Shown here one piece after another: positions 42,254 through 54,575 of a stretch of DNA of 64,000 nucleotides; position 1 is the stretch's first letter; every line of letters starts with the position of its first letter. Origin of the DNA: Dermacentor variabilis (taxonomy: Eukaryota > Arthropoda > Arachnida > Ixodida > Ixodidae). The stretch covers positions 229,881,265-229,945,264 of the forward strand of contig NC_134570.1 in the NCBI RefSeq assembly GCF_050947875.1, read 5' to 3'. Position numbers and translations under genes: made by a program. The notes beneath the pieces were generated by a model that saw nothing but the letters and a program-made list of their open reading frames with translations, ran no database searches and had not been told where the DNA came from.

Positions 42254-43712
42254 TGGCAGCAAGGGTTAACCTTGTGTGGCTATCCTGTCTTGGGTACACC
42301 ATATTTGGTTATGGTGATGGCGTACGACTGGCGTCGTGCAGATTTGTACGCAAGCTCTGCCGGGTCCCCTCGTTGGGCTCTGTCGTGGGCGGTCAGCGCT
42401 GTTGCCGAATTTTTTCGTATTTTCATGGAAACTTCTTTCCCCCCCCTTCCTGATCGCCCTCAGAAACGAGGGCGCACCGAAGATTTATTCCAGTTTTTCA
42501 GACGCCAAATCCAAAACTTCCCCCGCTTTCATGTTATTCACCTTAAAAGGTCACACAAACCAGTGCGAACCATTTCACCGTTCCTTGTGTCAAAGTCCTT
42601 GACTGATGTTTTTGGTCCAGGTTACAAGGCGTCGAGGATGGCTAGCGGTGACCACCTCTTGGAGCTCTGCGACCAGAAGCGACAAACTAGCGAAGCTAGT
42701 GTCATTTGGGGAGACCCACATAACAGTAACCCCGCACCATACAAGGAACACTACCCGCGGTGTTGTTTCGGATGATGATTTGCTTGAGCTGGCTGAAGTG
42801 GAACTCCTGGAGGGCTTCAGCGAACAAAATGTGATCAATTTCAGAAGAATTAAGATGAGGCAAGATGGTAAAGAGATTCAGACAAAGCACCTAATACTCA
42901 CATTCGGTTCAAGTATTCTGCCCGAGTCTGTAGAGGCCAGGTACATCAAGCTCCGTGTTAGGCCGTACGTGCCAAATCCGCTTCGATGTTTCAGATGCCA
43001 GCATTTCGGCCACAGTTCGCAGAGCTCTTGGCGCCGCTAAACATGTGCGAAATGCAGTGCCCATGAACACACCACTGAAGCTTGTGACAACGCTCTCCAC
43101 TGTGTAAACTGTGATGGGGAGCACGCCGCGTACTCGCGGTCGTGCCCATCCTGGAAAAAAAAAGAAATTGTGACAATCAAAGTAAAAGAGAATATATCAT
43201 TTAAGGAGTCACGCAGGCGGGCTTCATACCTGCCCAAGAAAACCTTTGCCGATGTGAAGCGTCAGGGGGCAGCGACACAACGGCTTCCGGCAGCTCGCCG
43301 ACCCATAGGCAGTGAGTCGGCAGTTACGCCATCTGCCCGTGCGGCAGTTGCAGCTAGCGCTGCTACGCCAACCCTGCAGACGGGGCCATCGACCCCGAAG
43401 GTGGGCGCAGCCGAGGCAGCCCCAACCTCCCCGGCCCCTTCCAGCGCTGGCAACAGCTGGCGCAGCCAAATCCCTCAGGGAGCCCCATCGACCTCCGGGC
43501 TGGTGGGCGCAGGGGTCTTGCCCCCCAAGGTGGGACTCTCTTGGGTAACTTCTCACTCGCAAGGGCACGTGTCTGGCGCCTCACAAGAGGCAATGGACAC
43601 TACACCTATCCTCAAGGCACACCAAGCGCCTAAGGAGCGGCGAGGCTCCCTCGAACACTTCAGAAAGGGCAAAACACTGGTTACAGGGCCTCGAAAGAGC
43701 TCTGTAATCTAA
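42254..43712 (+). pseudogene. I-clade LINE ORF1 (gag-like), copy 1
   Basis: ORF1 proteins of this group bind RNA. The frame shifts at about 42700, between FGETHITVTPHHTRNTTRGV and the preceding part. It then runs on to RCFRCQHFGHSSQSS, a CCHC knuckle whose last Cys is changed to Ser. A TAA at 43038-43040 follows. Two further cysteine motifs (CAKCSAHEHTTEAC, CVNCDGEHAAYSRSC) appear in the next open segment. The C-terminal part (43170-43712) is Ala/Pro-rich and ends RRGSLEHFRKGKTLVTGPRK, a tail shared with copy 2. Confidence 0.82.
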
Positions 43713-43773
43713 TCTCTGAAATCTCTAATTAACACTTCTGTTTCTGTACACACAGCACCTATTGACTTCCAAT

Positions 43774-46700
43774 ATGGATACACAAATAATTCAATGGAAC
43801 GTCAAAGGTCTTCTTAGAAACCTTGATGATGTGCAGGAACTCATACAAAAACACAATTCAAAAGTGCTGTGTTTATAGGAAACACACTTAAAATCCAAAC
43901 ACAAACTTTCTCTGACAGTATATAACTTTTTGTAAAGATCGCGATGATGCCGTCGCTTCATCAGGCGGTGTTGCCATTGTCACTCATAGAAGTATAGTGT
44001 GTCAACCTTTACAGCTAAAAACGCCCCTCGAAGCAGTGGCGGTTCGAGTTGTTCTCCTAAACAAACTCATCACCATTTGCTCGCTTTACATACCCTCGCA
44101 TTACCAATTAAACAAACATGAATTTCAGTCCTTGATAGATCAATTGCCAGAACGTTATGTTGTTCTTGGCGATTTCAATGCGCCCAGCAGCCTATGGGGA
44201 GACTCTCGTATCGATGCGCGAGGTCGCCTTGTTCAACAATTCCTTTTTTCTTCTGGTGCGTGCCTTAAGAAGGAACTCACATATTACTGTCTTGCAAACA
44301 GAACCTTTTCCTTAATTGATCTCAGCATACTTTCCCCGTCTATACTGCCTGAACTCGAATGGGAAGTTATGAACAATCCTTAGGGAGCAACCACTTCCCC
44401 ATACTGCTAAGAACATATAGAGAAAACGAATATCTACCACAGGCTCCTAGGTGGAAGATAGATACAGCCGACTGGGAGAAGTTCTGAGCTCTCACTAGTA
44501 TCTCATGGAATGACATGTCCTCGCTAGGAATTGATGCTGCTGTGGAGTATTTTACAGCCTTCATTGTAGATGCTGCATCTAAATGCATATCTGAAGTAAG
44601 TGACTCGGCATGCAGATGGCGTGTCCCATGGTGGAACGATGAATGTAGGATCGCTCGTAAAAAAACAGAACAAAGCGTGGGGGCTGCTACGCTCTTCTCC
44701 CACTGCAGAGAATCTTGTCAACATTAAAAAAGAAAAGTCCCAAGGCAGGAGAACCCGCTGACAGGCCAGAAAAGAAAGTTGGCAGAAGTTTTTATCGAGT
44801 ATTAACTCATTTACAGATGAGGCCAAAGCCTGGAACAGGGTTAATAGGACAAGAGGGCGGCAAACATATTCACTCCCTCTGGTACACACACAGGCTGCAA
44901 GATCAGGCAGACTCACTTGGGGAGCACTTTGAAAGCGTGTCAAGTTCAAACCATTGTTCGAAATCCTTTCTGAAATATAAACAAATAGAAGAATGTAAGC
45001 CACTCATAAGAAAATGTCCACAGACTGAACCGTACAACTGCCCTTTTAGTATTGCCGAGTTGAGAGCTGCCTTGAGCTCATGCAAGAACTCTGCACCGGG
45101 ATCTGACAGAATCATGTATGAAATGATCAAAAACCTACACAATGACACCCAAGTTACACTACTCACAATTTTCAACACCATTTGGGCTGCAGGATACCTT
45201 CTAACTGCATGGAAAGAAGCCATTGTGGTTCCTGTTTTGAAACAAGGCAAACATCCTTCCTCAGTGGCAAGTTACCGCCCGATTGCCCTCACAAGTTGCC
45301 TTTGTAAGGTATTTGAAAAAATGAATAATCGGCGACTCATCCACTTCCTTGAAATGAGCAAAATGCTTGATCCCTATCAGTGTGGCTTCCGAGAAGGGCG
45401 CCCCACAACCGATCATCTCGTACACTTTGAAGGAAATATCCGGGCTGCATTTATACATAAACAGTTCTTCTTGTCAATATTTCTCTATATAAAAAAGGTG
45501 TATGATACAACGTCGCGTTACGGAATCTTAAGAGACTTGTTAGAAATGGGCATCCATGGTAATATGCTAAACCTAATAGAAAGCTATCCTTCCAATCGTA
45601 CCATCCGGGTCAAAGTCGGCAATGTACTTTCACGTCCTTTTACGCAAGAAACGGGTGTACCCCAAGGAGGAAGTGCTCAGCTTCACGCTCTTTATCGTGA
45701 AGATTAACACGCTTCATGCTTCATTACCACCGGCCATCTTTTACTCTGTCGACGTGGACTACGTTCAAATAGCTCTCAAATCCTTTAACCTCATAGTGTG
45801 CGAGAGACAGGTACGGCATGGCCTGAACAAAGTGCCAGTGTGGGCAGACAAAAATGGATTTAAGATCAATCCTAACAAAAGTTCTTGTGTTGTTTTTACA
45901 AGAAAGAGAGGCCTGATCCCAGATGCTTGCTTAGAACTGTGTGGACAACAGATACCTCTAAACAAAGAACACAAATTTCTAGGTGTTATACTTGACTATA
46001 GACTCACTTTCATCCCCCACATTAAACATGCTAAATAAAAATGTCTAAAAACAATGAACATAATGAAACTCCTATACCAAACTTCATGGGGTAGTGACAG
46101 AAAGTGTTTAATGAATCTCTACAAGAGCCTCATTCGATCACGATTGGACTATGGGGCCGTAATTTATCACTCTGCCGCTCCGAGCGCGCTAAAGATGCTA
46201 GACCCAGTCCACCATCTAGGAATCCGACTGGCCACTGGCGCTTTCAGAACAAGTCCCATACAAAGTTTATATGTGGAATCAAATGAGTGGTCACTTCACT
46301 GCAGAGGACATACATCAGCCAAACATATTTTCTGAAAGTCCACTCTAATCCTCAACGTCCGTGTTTTAATACCATTAACAACTTGACTTGTGCTACACAC
46401 TTCCGTAATCATCCCTCCGTAAGACAACCTTTCTCGCTACGTGTGAAGGAGCTTAGCGCTGAAATGGATGTCCCAATCCTCAAACATCCCCTAATGCCTT
46501 CAGCTAAGCTGCTACCTCCTTGGGAGTGGCAGATAATACAATGCGATTTAACTTTCATGCAAGTTACAAAGCACTCTCCAGAGACTGAAATCCAAATGCA
46601 TTTTCGGGAACTCCAGTACAAACACTCCTGCACGGAGTTCTACACAGACGCATCGAAGTCACATGACGGGGTGTCCTATGTAGCCGTCGGTCCATCCTTC

Positions 46701-47477
46701 TCGGAAACCGATGTACTGCATCCGGAAACTAGTATCTTTACGGCTGAGGCCTACGCACTGTTGTCGGCTGTAAAGCATATAAAGAAATCAAAACTCCAGA
46801 AATCAGTTATTTATACGGACTCCCTCAGTGTTGTGAAGGCCGTGATGTCATTCGTAAACCACAAAAATCCAGTAATTAATGAACTCTATTCCGTCCTGTG
46901 TAAAGCATATATATCTAATCAACATGTGATTATATGCTGGGTGCCTGGACATAGGGGCATCGAGGGTAACGTTCTAGCGGACCAGATGGCCACATCAATT
47001 TCATTGCATGCAGTTAATCCTACTGCTTCGGTCCCTGTCACGGACCTGAAGCCTTTCTTAAGAAGGAAACTGCGAAACTACTGGCAACGCTTGATGGAGC
47101 TGGAAACGAATAATAAGCTTCATGTAATAAAGCCACAATTAGGTTTCTGGCCTCCTGTAACAAAATCACGCCGGACAGATGTCCTGTTCTGTCAGCTAAG
47201 AATAGGACACACATTTGGCACAAGTAACTTTTTACTCACCGGAAACGAGCCTCCAAACTGTGGTAGATGCGGGGAGAGGCTGACCATCCTCCACGTCCTT
47301 CTGGAGTGTCGGGAAGCTGAATCTGAAAGAAAAAAACATTTTCCCTTAGCATACCGGCAGCACATCCCCCTTCATCCTGTTATGTTACTCGGTGCAGAAC
47401 CGCTCTTTGATACTGACACTCTTCTAGGTTTCCTGAAAGAAGTTGTGCTACATGTTATTAGCCCCATTAGTTCGTAG
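43774..47477 (+). pseudogene. I-clade LINE ORF2: APE, RT, RNase H, copy 1
   Basis: The APE domain (43780-44400) shows IIQWNVKGL, VVLGDFNAPSSLWGD and IDLSILSPS. RT (44715-46030) has APGSDRIMYEMI, YRPIALTSCLCKVFE, DPYQCGFREGRPTTDHL and TGVPQGG. Its catalytic box reads SVDVDYVQIA, with the second Asp replaced by Tyr. RNase H (about 46635-47020) keeps all four acidic residues: FYTDASKS, FTAEAYALL, IYTDSLSVV, GNVLADQMA. A CGRCGERLTILHVLLEC zinc motif ends the protein. Frameshifts lie near 45680, 46035 and 46300. It is inactive, though its RNase H looks sound. Confidence 0.88.
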
Positions 47478-47857
47478 CACCTCCTCCCTTCAGAGGATGC
47501 CGCTGTGATAATTATTTTGAATAGCACACGCCTCTAGGCCCTTGTGTTTCAAGGGCTCTGGCGAGGCAGTAGTGCTCTAAGCAATTTAGCATCTCGCATA
47601 TTTTATATAATACATCATTCTTTCTTAATGCATTTTAGTGATCATAGTACACGTCAATATTCATTGCCATAATTTTATTACGTGTACATTTTATGCCATT
47701 TACACCAACTGTTTTAGGCCCTTCTACAGTCATGTCACATTAAATTCACAGAACCCATCAGACCACTACCTATTCATTACCACTAGCATGGCGCTCTTTG
47801 GCCATACCTGGCCCTTGTGCCATTAAACCTCGGACATCATCATCACACTGACACCGC

Positions 47858-49458
47858 AGAATCAACTATCTGGGACGCGCCCAAGCGGCAGATTGCATGC
47901 ATGCACTTCAGTCATGCCTGCAGTGGAAGCAGGCGTCTCTGGCACAAGTCCCGCCTGCGGTTCCAACGTCCGCCGCCATGTGGCTTTCAGTGGCACCCCT
48001 ATAGGCGCTGCACATGGTGTATAGACAAGTCATCCGCATAGGTTAAGAGTACAACCGGAGGGCAACCTGGTGGAAGTAGGAACCTGCCAATTCTACTGTC
48101 AAAAGGCAACCTCTGCAAAAGTGGTTCAAAAGTAAGGACGTAGAGGGCAGGTGAGAGAGGATCCCCCTGCCGTGCACCACGTCCCACAATGAATACCTCC
48201 GAAACACGATCTCGTATGAGAACACCAGAAGTCTGTTGAGAACACAAAACTTGGACCATCTGCCAAAAACCCACACTAAAGCCCGCCTCTCCCAAAACCC
48301 GGAACAGGTATTAATGGCTAATGATATTGAGAACCTTTTCCTGATCGAAGAAGCACAGAGCACCTGGAAGTTTTCTGGCATTTGCCTACAGGTGAAGGGG
48401 CCTGACTGCTACACTGTGAAGCTGAGTGGAACGTCCCTGAACGCAACATGCCTGGTATGGACCCAGAACAGTGTTGAGTACTAGAGTGAGTCGCATACAC
48501 AGACACTTTGCTATGAGCTTGTAATCACAGTTCAGAAGTGTGATTGGATGCCATGCTCTTAATTAAATCGGTTCAGCATCACGACCAGGGAGAAAAAAAA
48601 AAGGACACCGGGACAATCGGAGCGGCGAGAAACTTCCTCGCTGGGCGCACTCTAACAGCAGTGCAACCTCATGACAAAGAGTTTTCTCTGTTGTTTACGA
48701 GCCTTCCTTGATGTCAATGCCGTGAAGGGCTGCCTTTTGTGGTTGGCTGTGCATCATACTTTAAAATTGATTTTAAACATGTTCTAAGCTATATCCGTCA
48801 TTCATATTTTGCAGCCAATGTGTGTGTGCCCACATAAATCGCTTATTAGCTCGACTTCTAACTTTCGTGTCAGTACTTCTTTAAAGTTTTTGATAAAGGC
48901 AGGTGCAAGGAGGAGCATAAAATTCTTGAAGCGTATCACATCAGCATGCAAGGGGACAATTGCATCGGCACAACTTATATCTCACTGATGCAGAAGGATT
49001 TAAGTTTCCTATCGCACTGGCACTAGCTACTTGGTCTGGCTTGCAATCAACATGTTGTGTCTGGGTTGGCTCTTCAGCTGCGCATGCTCGCCTTGCTTTC
49101 TTGGGAGACGTTTTTTTTTTTTTTTTTTTCAATAAAGCACAGTTGTTAGTCTAAACATTGTTTGTGCCACGTCTCTCCTCTGTTCTTCGTCTTTTAACTA
49201 GTTTAAATCTAAAAAATATGTACCAACTAAACCAGACCGCAAGATTTCAGAAATCAGCCTGAGCTGAAGAAATAGTGCTTTATGAATCGTGGGTGTGTAT
49301 TTCATGTTAGATTACGAAAATAATATTGCCGAGTAAGAATAATGTTGAAGTTGGAAGATGCAAAAAGAAAATTAGGATAATAGCATCATGCAACTCTTCA
49401 ATGAAAGTTGCAATGATGAGGGTGGGTGGCAGCATACGCTGAGGATTATCTTTGTGTG
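47858..49458. other. Spacer between the two I-clade LINEs
   Basis: It holds an antisense RT scrap (47998-48380) and otherwise no recognisable gene. A 22-base T-run at 49109-49130 precedes CAATAAAGCAC, perhaps a retroposed tail on the minus strand. Other frames are short. Confidence 0.4.
47998..48380 (-). pseudogene. Tx1/L1-like LINE RT fragment
   Basis: On the minus strand, LGEAGFSVGFWQMVQVL precedes RGARQGDPLSPALYVLTFEP and then VLLTYADDLSIH, the catalytic Y-A-D-D box. In the frame upstream, DQEKVLNIISH resembles the D-x-x-KAFD-x-x-H motif. The order is right for RT motifs. The glycine-rich R-Q-G-D-P-L-S-P form is usual in Tx1/L1-type LINEs. Both ends are lost, and one frameshift separates the first block. 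Confidence 0.65.
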
Positions 49459-49912
49459 ACTGAAAGTTAGGCCCCGCAGGGGCGTCTGTGTCAGCAGGCG
49501 TTTGGTGTGTTGCGACACCACGTACCCGAGCACACGAGGGTTGGACCCTCCTGCGTGTAGCCGTACGCGGCTTAGCCGTGTCTGGGGAAAGGGGGATCCT
49601 GGGGGTTGAGCCGATGCTGGTTGTTTGGATCTTTAAGGCCCCCCCGGCGGAGGCAACACACCCCTTTGGCTTCTGCTTCACATAGACGGCACCCCTGGAC
49701 TGACCCACCTAGGGGAAATCGGCAGTCGCCTTTTCCTGTCCCCCTCTTCAACCTTTTTCTGTCTCTCTCACTTTCAATCTTTCCTGTATTCTACTCACTT
49801 ATTCTTACTTCCATATTTCCGGGTGGCAAGGGTTAACCGTGTGTCATATATCCAACCTTGGGTATATACATTAGGTTAAAGTGGCGGTGTATAGCTGGCG
49901 TCTGCAGGTTTC

Positions 49913-51935
49913 TTGGAACCTGCAGCGTCCCCTTGTTGGGCTCGGTGGTGGGTGGCTACCACCGCTGCCGAATTTTCAAACTATCCAGTGGCAGAAGCGT
50001 TCCCGCGAATTTTAGATGGGCCTCTCAAAAGAGGTTGCACCGAAGCAACTTTCCAGTTCTTTTTAAAACCAACCGAAAGCTCATTTCCAAAATACCACGT
50101 TCTTCACAGTGAAGGCAACACAACCGTAAGAAAACTGTCACCATTCATAGTTTCAAAATGCCTAACAAGCACAATTGGAGCTGATTACAAAGCCTCGAAG
50201 ATGGCTAGCGGAGACCTCCTCCTTGAACTGACCAAAAAAGATCAACTAGAAAAACTCGCCGAACTCACCACTATCGGTGACATCAGAGTCACAATCTCTC
50301 CCCACCGCTCACTGAACACCAGCAGAGGAGTTATATCAGAAGAAGACTTCCTGAACCTCAATGATGAAGAGTTCCTCGAAGGATTTCAGGAGGAAAACGT
50401 AATTAAGGTACAGAGAATCACACTACGACACAATGACCAACAGATTCCGACAAAACACATGATATTGACATTTGGTAGCAGCACAGTCCCTAGTTCACTC
50501 AACGCAGGATATTTGAAAATCAACGTGAGGCCGTACATACCGAACCCGAGGCGGTGTTTCAAGTGCCAGAGATTCGGGCATGGATCAAAACCATGCAGAG
50601 GCAAAAAAACATGTGCAAAATGTAGTGCCAATGACCATCCTTCCGATAACTGCAATGCTCCCGCACAATGTGTAAATTGCAAGGGCGATCATCCAGCTTA
50701 CTCACGGAGTTGCCCTTGCTGGAAAAGAGAAAAGGAAATAATTGCAATAACTGTAAAGGAAAAGATTTCATTCCATGAAGCGAGGAAAAGGCTAGCGCAC
50801 TTACCTCAAGTAAGCTATGCCAGTGTGACGCGGCAGGGGGCAGTGCCACACCGGTCTCAGGAATCTACAGGGTCCACGTCCGGTACCCCTGTAGAGACCC
50901 CAACCGCCCCCTTGGTGGCTTTGTTTGTCCCCATAAAAGAAAAAGAAAGAAAAAGAAAGTGGGGAAGCCCGCACCACCAGCTAGGTATGGCAGGCGTAAA
51001 CCAATCAAAATAAATGAATAGGGGAGGCGAATGCCATCCCAAAGAAAATTGGTAGAAAAGCCAATTAGGAAAAGAAAAAAACGGAGGCAAGCCTGTAGAA
51101 GTTGAGAAAAATTGTCAAGAATGAAGAAGAAGAGAAGTAGCTAAGCGCAGAATGAAAATCATGCTCCTAACAAAAACCAACAAACCCCCCCCAACCACCC
51201 ACCCACCGCTCCGGCTGTTATCCGCAGCACGGGCGAGTTTTATTGAGGACAGCAAAAAAGCATGCGCAAGCCTGCCCCACGGGAGGCCGGTACGGCTGGT
51301 CAGTGATCCTGCAGGTCGGACCGGTCACTGTCGAGGGTAGGCCAGAGGCACGCAGGTGAGCAGCAGGACCCGGCAAGAGGGTCACACAATGGGGCAGGAG
51401 GAATGAAGCCAACGGCTTGAGCTGCTACCCAGTCCAGGTACGTCCAAGGAGTGCGGGTTGAGACGGGAGGGCATGTGATGGTGACGGCGATGACGTCTGG
51501 AGGTCGGTGGTGAATACAGCATGACGGGAGCAGCAGGCGCCTAGAAGTGCAAAGACCGACGCCCGGGGCACGTGTAGGCTGAGGATTAGAGGTGGCGGCA
51601 GCAGAGGAGGCATCTCCCAGACGGCGAGGAATGAAGGCCAGGCACGTGGAGCTTATGACAATGCCCCCTTGGTGGATGCAGCCAGTGCTGCTCCATCAGA
51701 AACAAAGACGGGCCGGCAGACCACACTGCCGCAGGGCCCGAAGCTGAACCGTACCCCACAGCCCGAGACGCGCGTCTCGGCGCCTGGCTCTCGATCGTCC
51801 AGTGCCTCGGAAAAGGCGATGGAGGTCGATCCAAAAACCCCGGCGTCATTGACGCCAAAAGACCGGCGCTCCTTGGAGCACTTACAGAAGGAGAAACATA
51901 TTGTAACTCCGGTGAGAAAGGGAAAGGTAACCTGA
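49913..51935 (+). pseudogene. I-clade LINE ORF1 (gag-like), copy 2
   Basis: An open frame from 49913 covers the N-terminal part (ILDGPLKRGCTEATFQFF) and three zinc motifs near residues 220-275: CFKCQRFGHGSKPC, CAKCSANDHPSDNC and CVNCKGDHPAYSRSC. The first two have C-X2-C-X4-H-X4-C spacing. After APLVA the frame enters a 744-bp insert and ends at 51011-51013. The remaining ORF1 resumes past the second GCCCCCTTGGTGG (51663) with DAASAAPSETKTGRQTTLPQ and ends TPVRKGKVT at 51935. The start may be farther downstream than 49913; the first residues look like leader. Confidence 0.87.
50919..51662. mobile_element. Unidentified 744-bp insertion with 13-bp target duplication
   Basis: GCCCCCTTGGTGG occurs at 50906-50918 and 51663-51675, and removing the insert with one copy restores ORF1. 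The left edge is CTTTGTTTGTCCCCATAAAA followed by an AAAGAAAAAGAAAG run. On the minus strand an AATAAAACTCGCCCGTGCTG occurs near 51230. No TIR, LTR pair, tRNA-type box or coding domain was recognised. A 13-bp duplication suits target-primed retroposition, so a processed or SINE-like sequence is possible. Confidence 0.7.
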
Positions 51936-54056
51936 ACGGTTACCGCCCTTTATATGGGTAATCAGCTTTTTCAAAACACGTCACCTACAACTTGCAAGCT
52001 CACGCACATAAGTAATTTTTTTTCCAATTCCAATAAAATGGCTTTTATCATTCATTGGAATTGCAGAAGCCTAATCCACAATCTAGGTGACATCAAAGAT
52101 ATTATAAATAAGTTATCACCAGTGCCATTCTGCCTCCAAGAAACAAACCTAGGACCCAAACATACACATTTGCTTAAAGGTTTTACTGTCGTAAGAAAAG
52201 ACCGCGAGCACTCCAGTCGTTTATCTGGAGGTGTCGCTATTGTCGTCCAAAGCGGCATTCCCACACGGAACGTTTTGTTAAATACTCCGTACGAGGCAGT
52301 AGCTGTCACCCTTTTGTCATTTAAAACTGTCACCATCTGTTCATTGTACATTCCTCCCCATAGCCATTTCAAAACTCGCGATTTAGAAGATTTAATTGAC
52401 CAGCTGCCGGAGCCTTTTGTTTTAGTTGGAGATTTTAATGCTCACTGCACTCTTTGGGGTAGCGATAAGAATGACCAAAGAGGACAACTTATCCGAGATT
52501 TTATTTTGACTAATAACATCTGTCTTTTAAATTCAGGTGCACCAACTCATTTTTCACCGAGTTCACATACATTTAGCTGCATTGATTTAGCATTCTGCTC
52601 TCCCGACATTTTTACCGATATTAAATGGGATGTACTGGAGACGTCATATGGCAGTGATCATCTACCGGGTATAATCAACCTCACCTCAACACTACCCATA
52701 ATATCTCACAAACCGCGCCATTGGAAACTACAAATGGCAGACTGGTCTGTTTTCACAGAAAGTGACAGGCTGGAGGAGCTTACTTTAACAGATTTAAGCA
52801 TTGACGAAATTAATGAAAAATTTACTAACTGTATTATTTCTGCAGCCGAAAAGGCCATTCCGCAATCTTCTGGCGTTGTTCCGAAAAAGCTTAATCCTTG
52901 GTGGTCACATGAATGCACCGTAGCTAAAAAGCAGGAAAATGAGGCCTGGGGAATCTTACGCAGGTACCCAGCATATAACGACCTTCTAAATTTTAAACAA
53001 GCCAAAGCGAAAGCTCGATATATCCGGAGACAGGCAGAAAAATCTTCCTGGCAAAAATATGTATCTACAATTAATAGCACCGTCACATCCAAAAGGATGT
53101 GGGAACAGGTCAGGAAGGTTAAGGGGGACTACTCATCATACACGATACCCATACTCACACCTTCAGGCACTCAAACAACACTACAAGAACAAGCGAATAT
53201 ACTTGGGGAACATTTTTATAACATCTCTAGCTCGGCTAATTATTCAAACACGTTTTTAAAATACAAACTGTCAGCAGAAAAGGAGAAGCTACCAACTGCT
53301 TGTATGTCAAGGGATGAATACAACGCTCCATTCACGGTACAAGAACTTAACAGGGTCCTCTGTGCTGGCGAAAAAACTGCAGTAGGTCCTGACCGGATTC
53401 ATTATTCCATGCTTGCACACCTGTCCCAAGCATTCGTAGAGGCTCTCCTTAAATTTTTTAACAAAGTATTTGAATCTGGAAGCATGCCAAAGATATGGAA
53501 GAATGCAATAGTTGTGCCTTTTTTAAAAACAGGTAAATCCCCCACATCCCCAACCACTTTCGACCCATTGCCCTGACAAGCTGTTTGGCGAAATCATACG
53601 AAAGTGTCATAAATGCGAGATTAACTTTCACGCTTGATACACGGAACGCCATTGATTTTCACCAGTGCGACTATAAAAAAGGGTGTTCAACGACAGACCA
53701 CTTCGTCCCACTTGAACACGAAATATGTGAAGCATTTTTACACAAACAGCACTGCCTGGCAGTGTTTTTCGACCTAGAAAAAGCTTACGACACCACGTGG
53801 AGATTTGGAATTTTACATGACCTCGCCGCATTAGGAATCCGTGGCAAAATGCTAAACTGTCTCGCTGATTTTATGTCCAACAGAACATTCCAATTCCGTC
53901 TAGGCACTGACGTAGTAGTTCTGCGGAAACCCGCAAGGTGGAGAGAAGCAATGAATAAAGGGAAAATGAGACATCCACCCATTCGTAGCAATTGCTACAA
54001 AGGAAACCCATACGGGTTCCTCGAAAGAAAAGCCTCATAGTTGAAGAAAAATTCGT

Positions 54057-54127
54057 CCTGGTCCGGGACTTGAACGCGGGACCACCGCCTTTCCGGGGCA
54101 GCCGCTCTATCAGCTGAGCTAACCAGG
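54057..54127 (-). repeat. tRNA-like head of SINE unit
   Basis: Seventy-one bases fold as a tRNA on the minus strand. The acceptor arm is CCTGGTT with GACCAGG, the D-arm holds AGCTCAGCTGATAGAGC, the anticodon stem is CTGCC/GGCGG with loop CCGGAAA, and the T-loop is GTTCAAG. Loop position 33 is C rather than the near-universal U, and there is no evidence of an independent tRNA gene: it is embedded in a SINE. The anticodon position would read GGA. Annotated as repeat, not tRNA. Confidence 0.8.
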
Positions 54128-54336
54128 CGGCTAGCAGATGGCAGGGCGAAGTCGAGTTTGTCGACAACACGAAGCAAATGCAAGAGTTTGACGTAGTAGT
54201 TCTGCGAAAACCCGCAAGGTGGAGAGAAGCAATGAATAAAGGGAAAATGAGACATCCACCCAATCGTAGCAATTGCTACAAAGGAAACCCATACGGGTTC
54301 CTCGAAAGAAAGCCTCATAGTTGAAGAAAAATTCAT

Positions 54337-54407
54337 CCTGGTCCGGGACTTGAACCCGAGACCACCGCCTTTCCGGGGCAGCTGCTCTACCAGCTGAGCT
54401 AACCAGG
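54337..54407 (-). repeat. tRNA-like head of second SINE unit
   Basis: This is nearly the same 71-base tRNA-like fold as at 54057-54127, with small differences (D-loop AGCTGGTAGAGC; T-arm TCGGGTTCAAGTCCCGG). The anticodon loop again is CCGGAAA. It is the promoter-bearing head of the second SINE unit. Confidence 0.8.
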
Positions 54408-54513
54408 CGGCTAGCAGATGGCAGGGCGAAGTCGAGTTTGTCGACAACACGAAGCAAATGCAAGAGTTTGACGTAGTAGTTCTGTGGAAACCCCCAAGGC
54501 GGAGAGAAGCAAT

Positions 54514-54575
54514 GAATAAAGGGAAAATGAGACATCCACCCAATCGTATGTGGATGTCTCGTTTTCCCTTTATTC
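54514..54575. repeat. 26-bp inverted repeat at the SINE multimer 5' end
   Basis: GAATAAAGGGAAAATGAGAC (start of the arm at 54514-54539) is mirrored by 54550-54575 with one mismatch and a 10-base loop. The right arm overlaps the target duplication by four bases. In SINE orientation this is the 5' junction, so an inverted copy of SINE sequence was added where the insert joined the target. Confidence 0.88.

Larger units (their letters stand above)
41903..47849 (+). mobile_element. Full-length I-clade LINE, copy 1
   Basis: GACACCGC at 41895-41902 and 47850-47857 is the target-site duplication. The element runs from a 5' leader (CGCGCAGGGGCGTCTGCGTC) through ORF1 with zinc knuckles and ORF2 with APE, RT and RNase H, to a 3' UTR ending in CATCATCATCACA. 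The presence of RNase H and CCHC motifs places it in the I group. Frameshifts and stops disable it. The leader is closely similar to that of the copy at 49473. Confidence 0.88.
53910..54571 (-). mobile_element. Head-to-tail SINE multimer with 17-bp target duplication
   Basis: GACGTAGTAGTTCTG recurs at 53909, 54190 and 54470, giving units of 281 and 280 bp plus a third partial unit of about 80 bp. ATTCCGTCTAGGCACTG flanks the block at 53893-53909 and 54572-54588. On the minus strand each full unit has a tRNA-like head, then CAACTATGAGGCTTTTCTTT and a body ending in AGAACTACTACGTC. The unit joins directly to the next, with no poly(A) between. A single target duplication means the multimer entered in one event, or the array grew later by unequal exchange. 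Confidence 0.9.

Noticed and set aside
54057..54407. Two tRNA-like folds as functional tRNA genes
   Set aside because: Both are embedded at the same place in SINE units inside a target duplication, have C instead of U before the anticodon, and continue directly into SINE body without a terminator.
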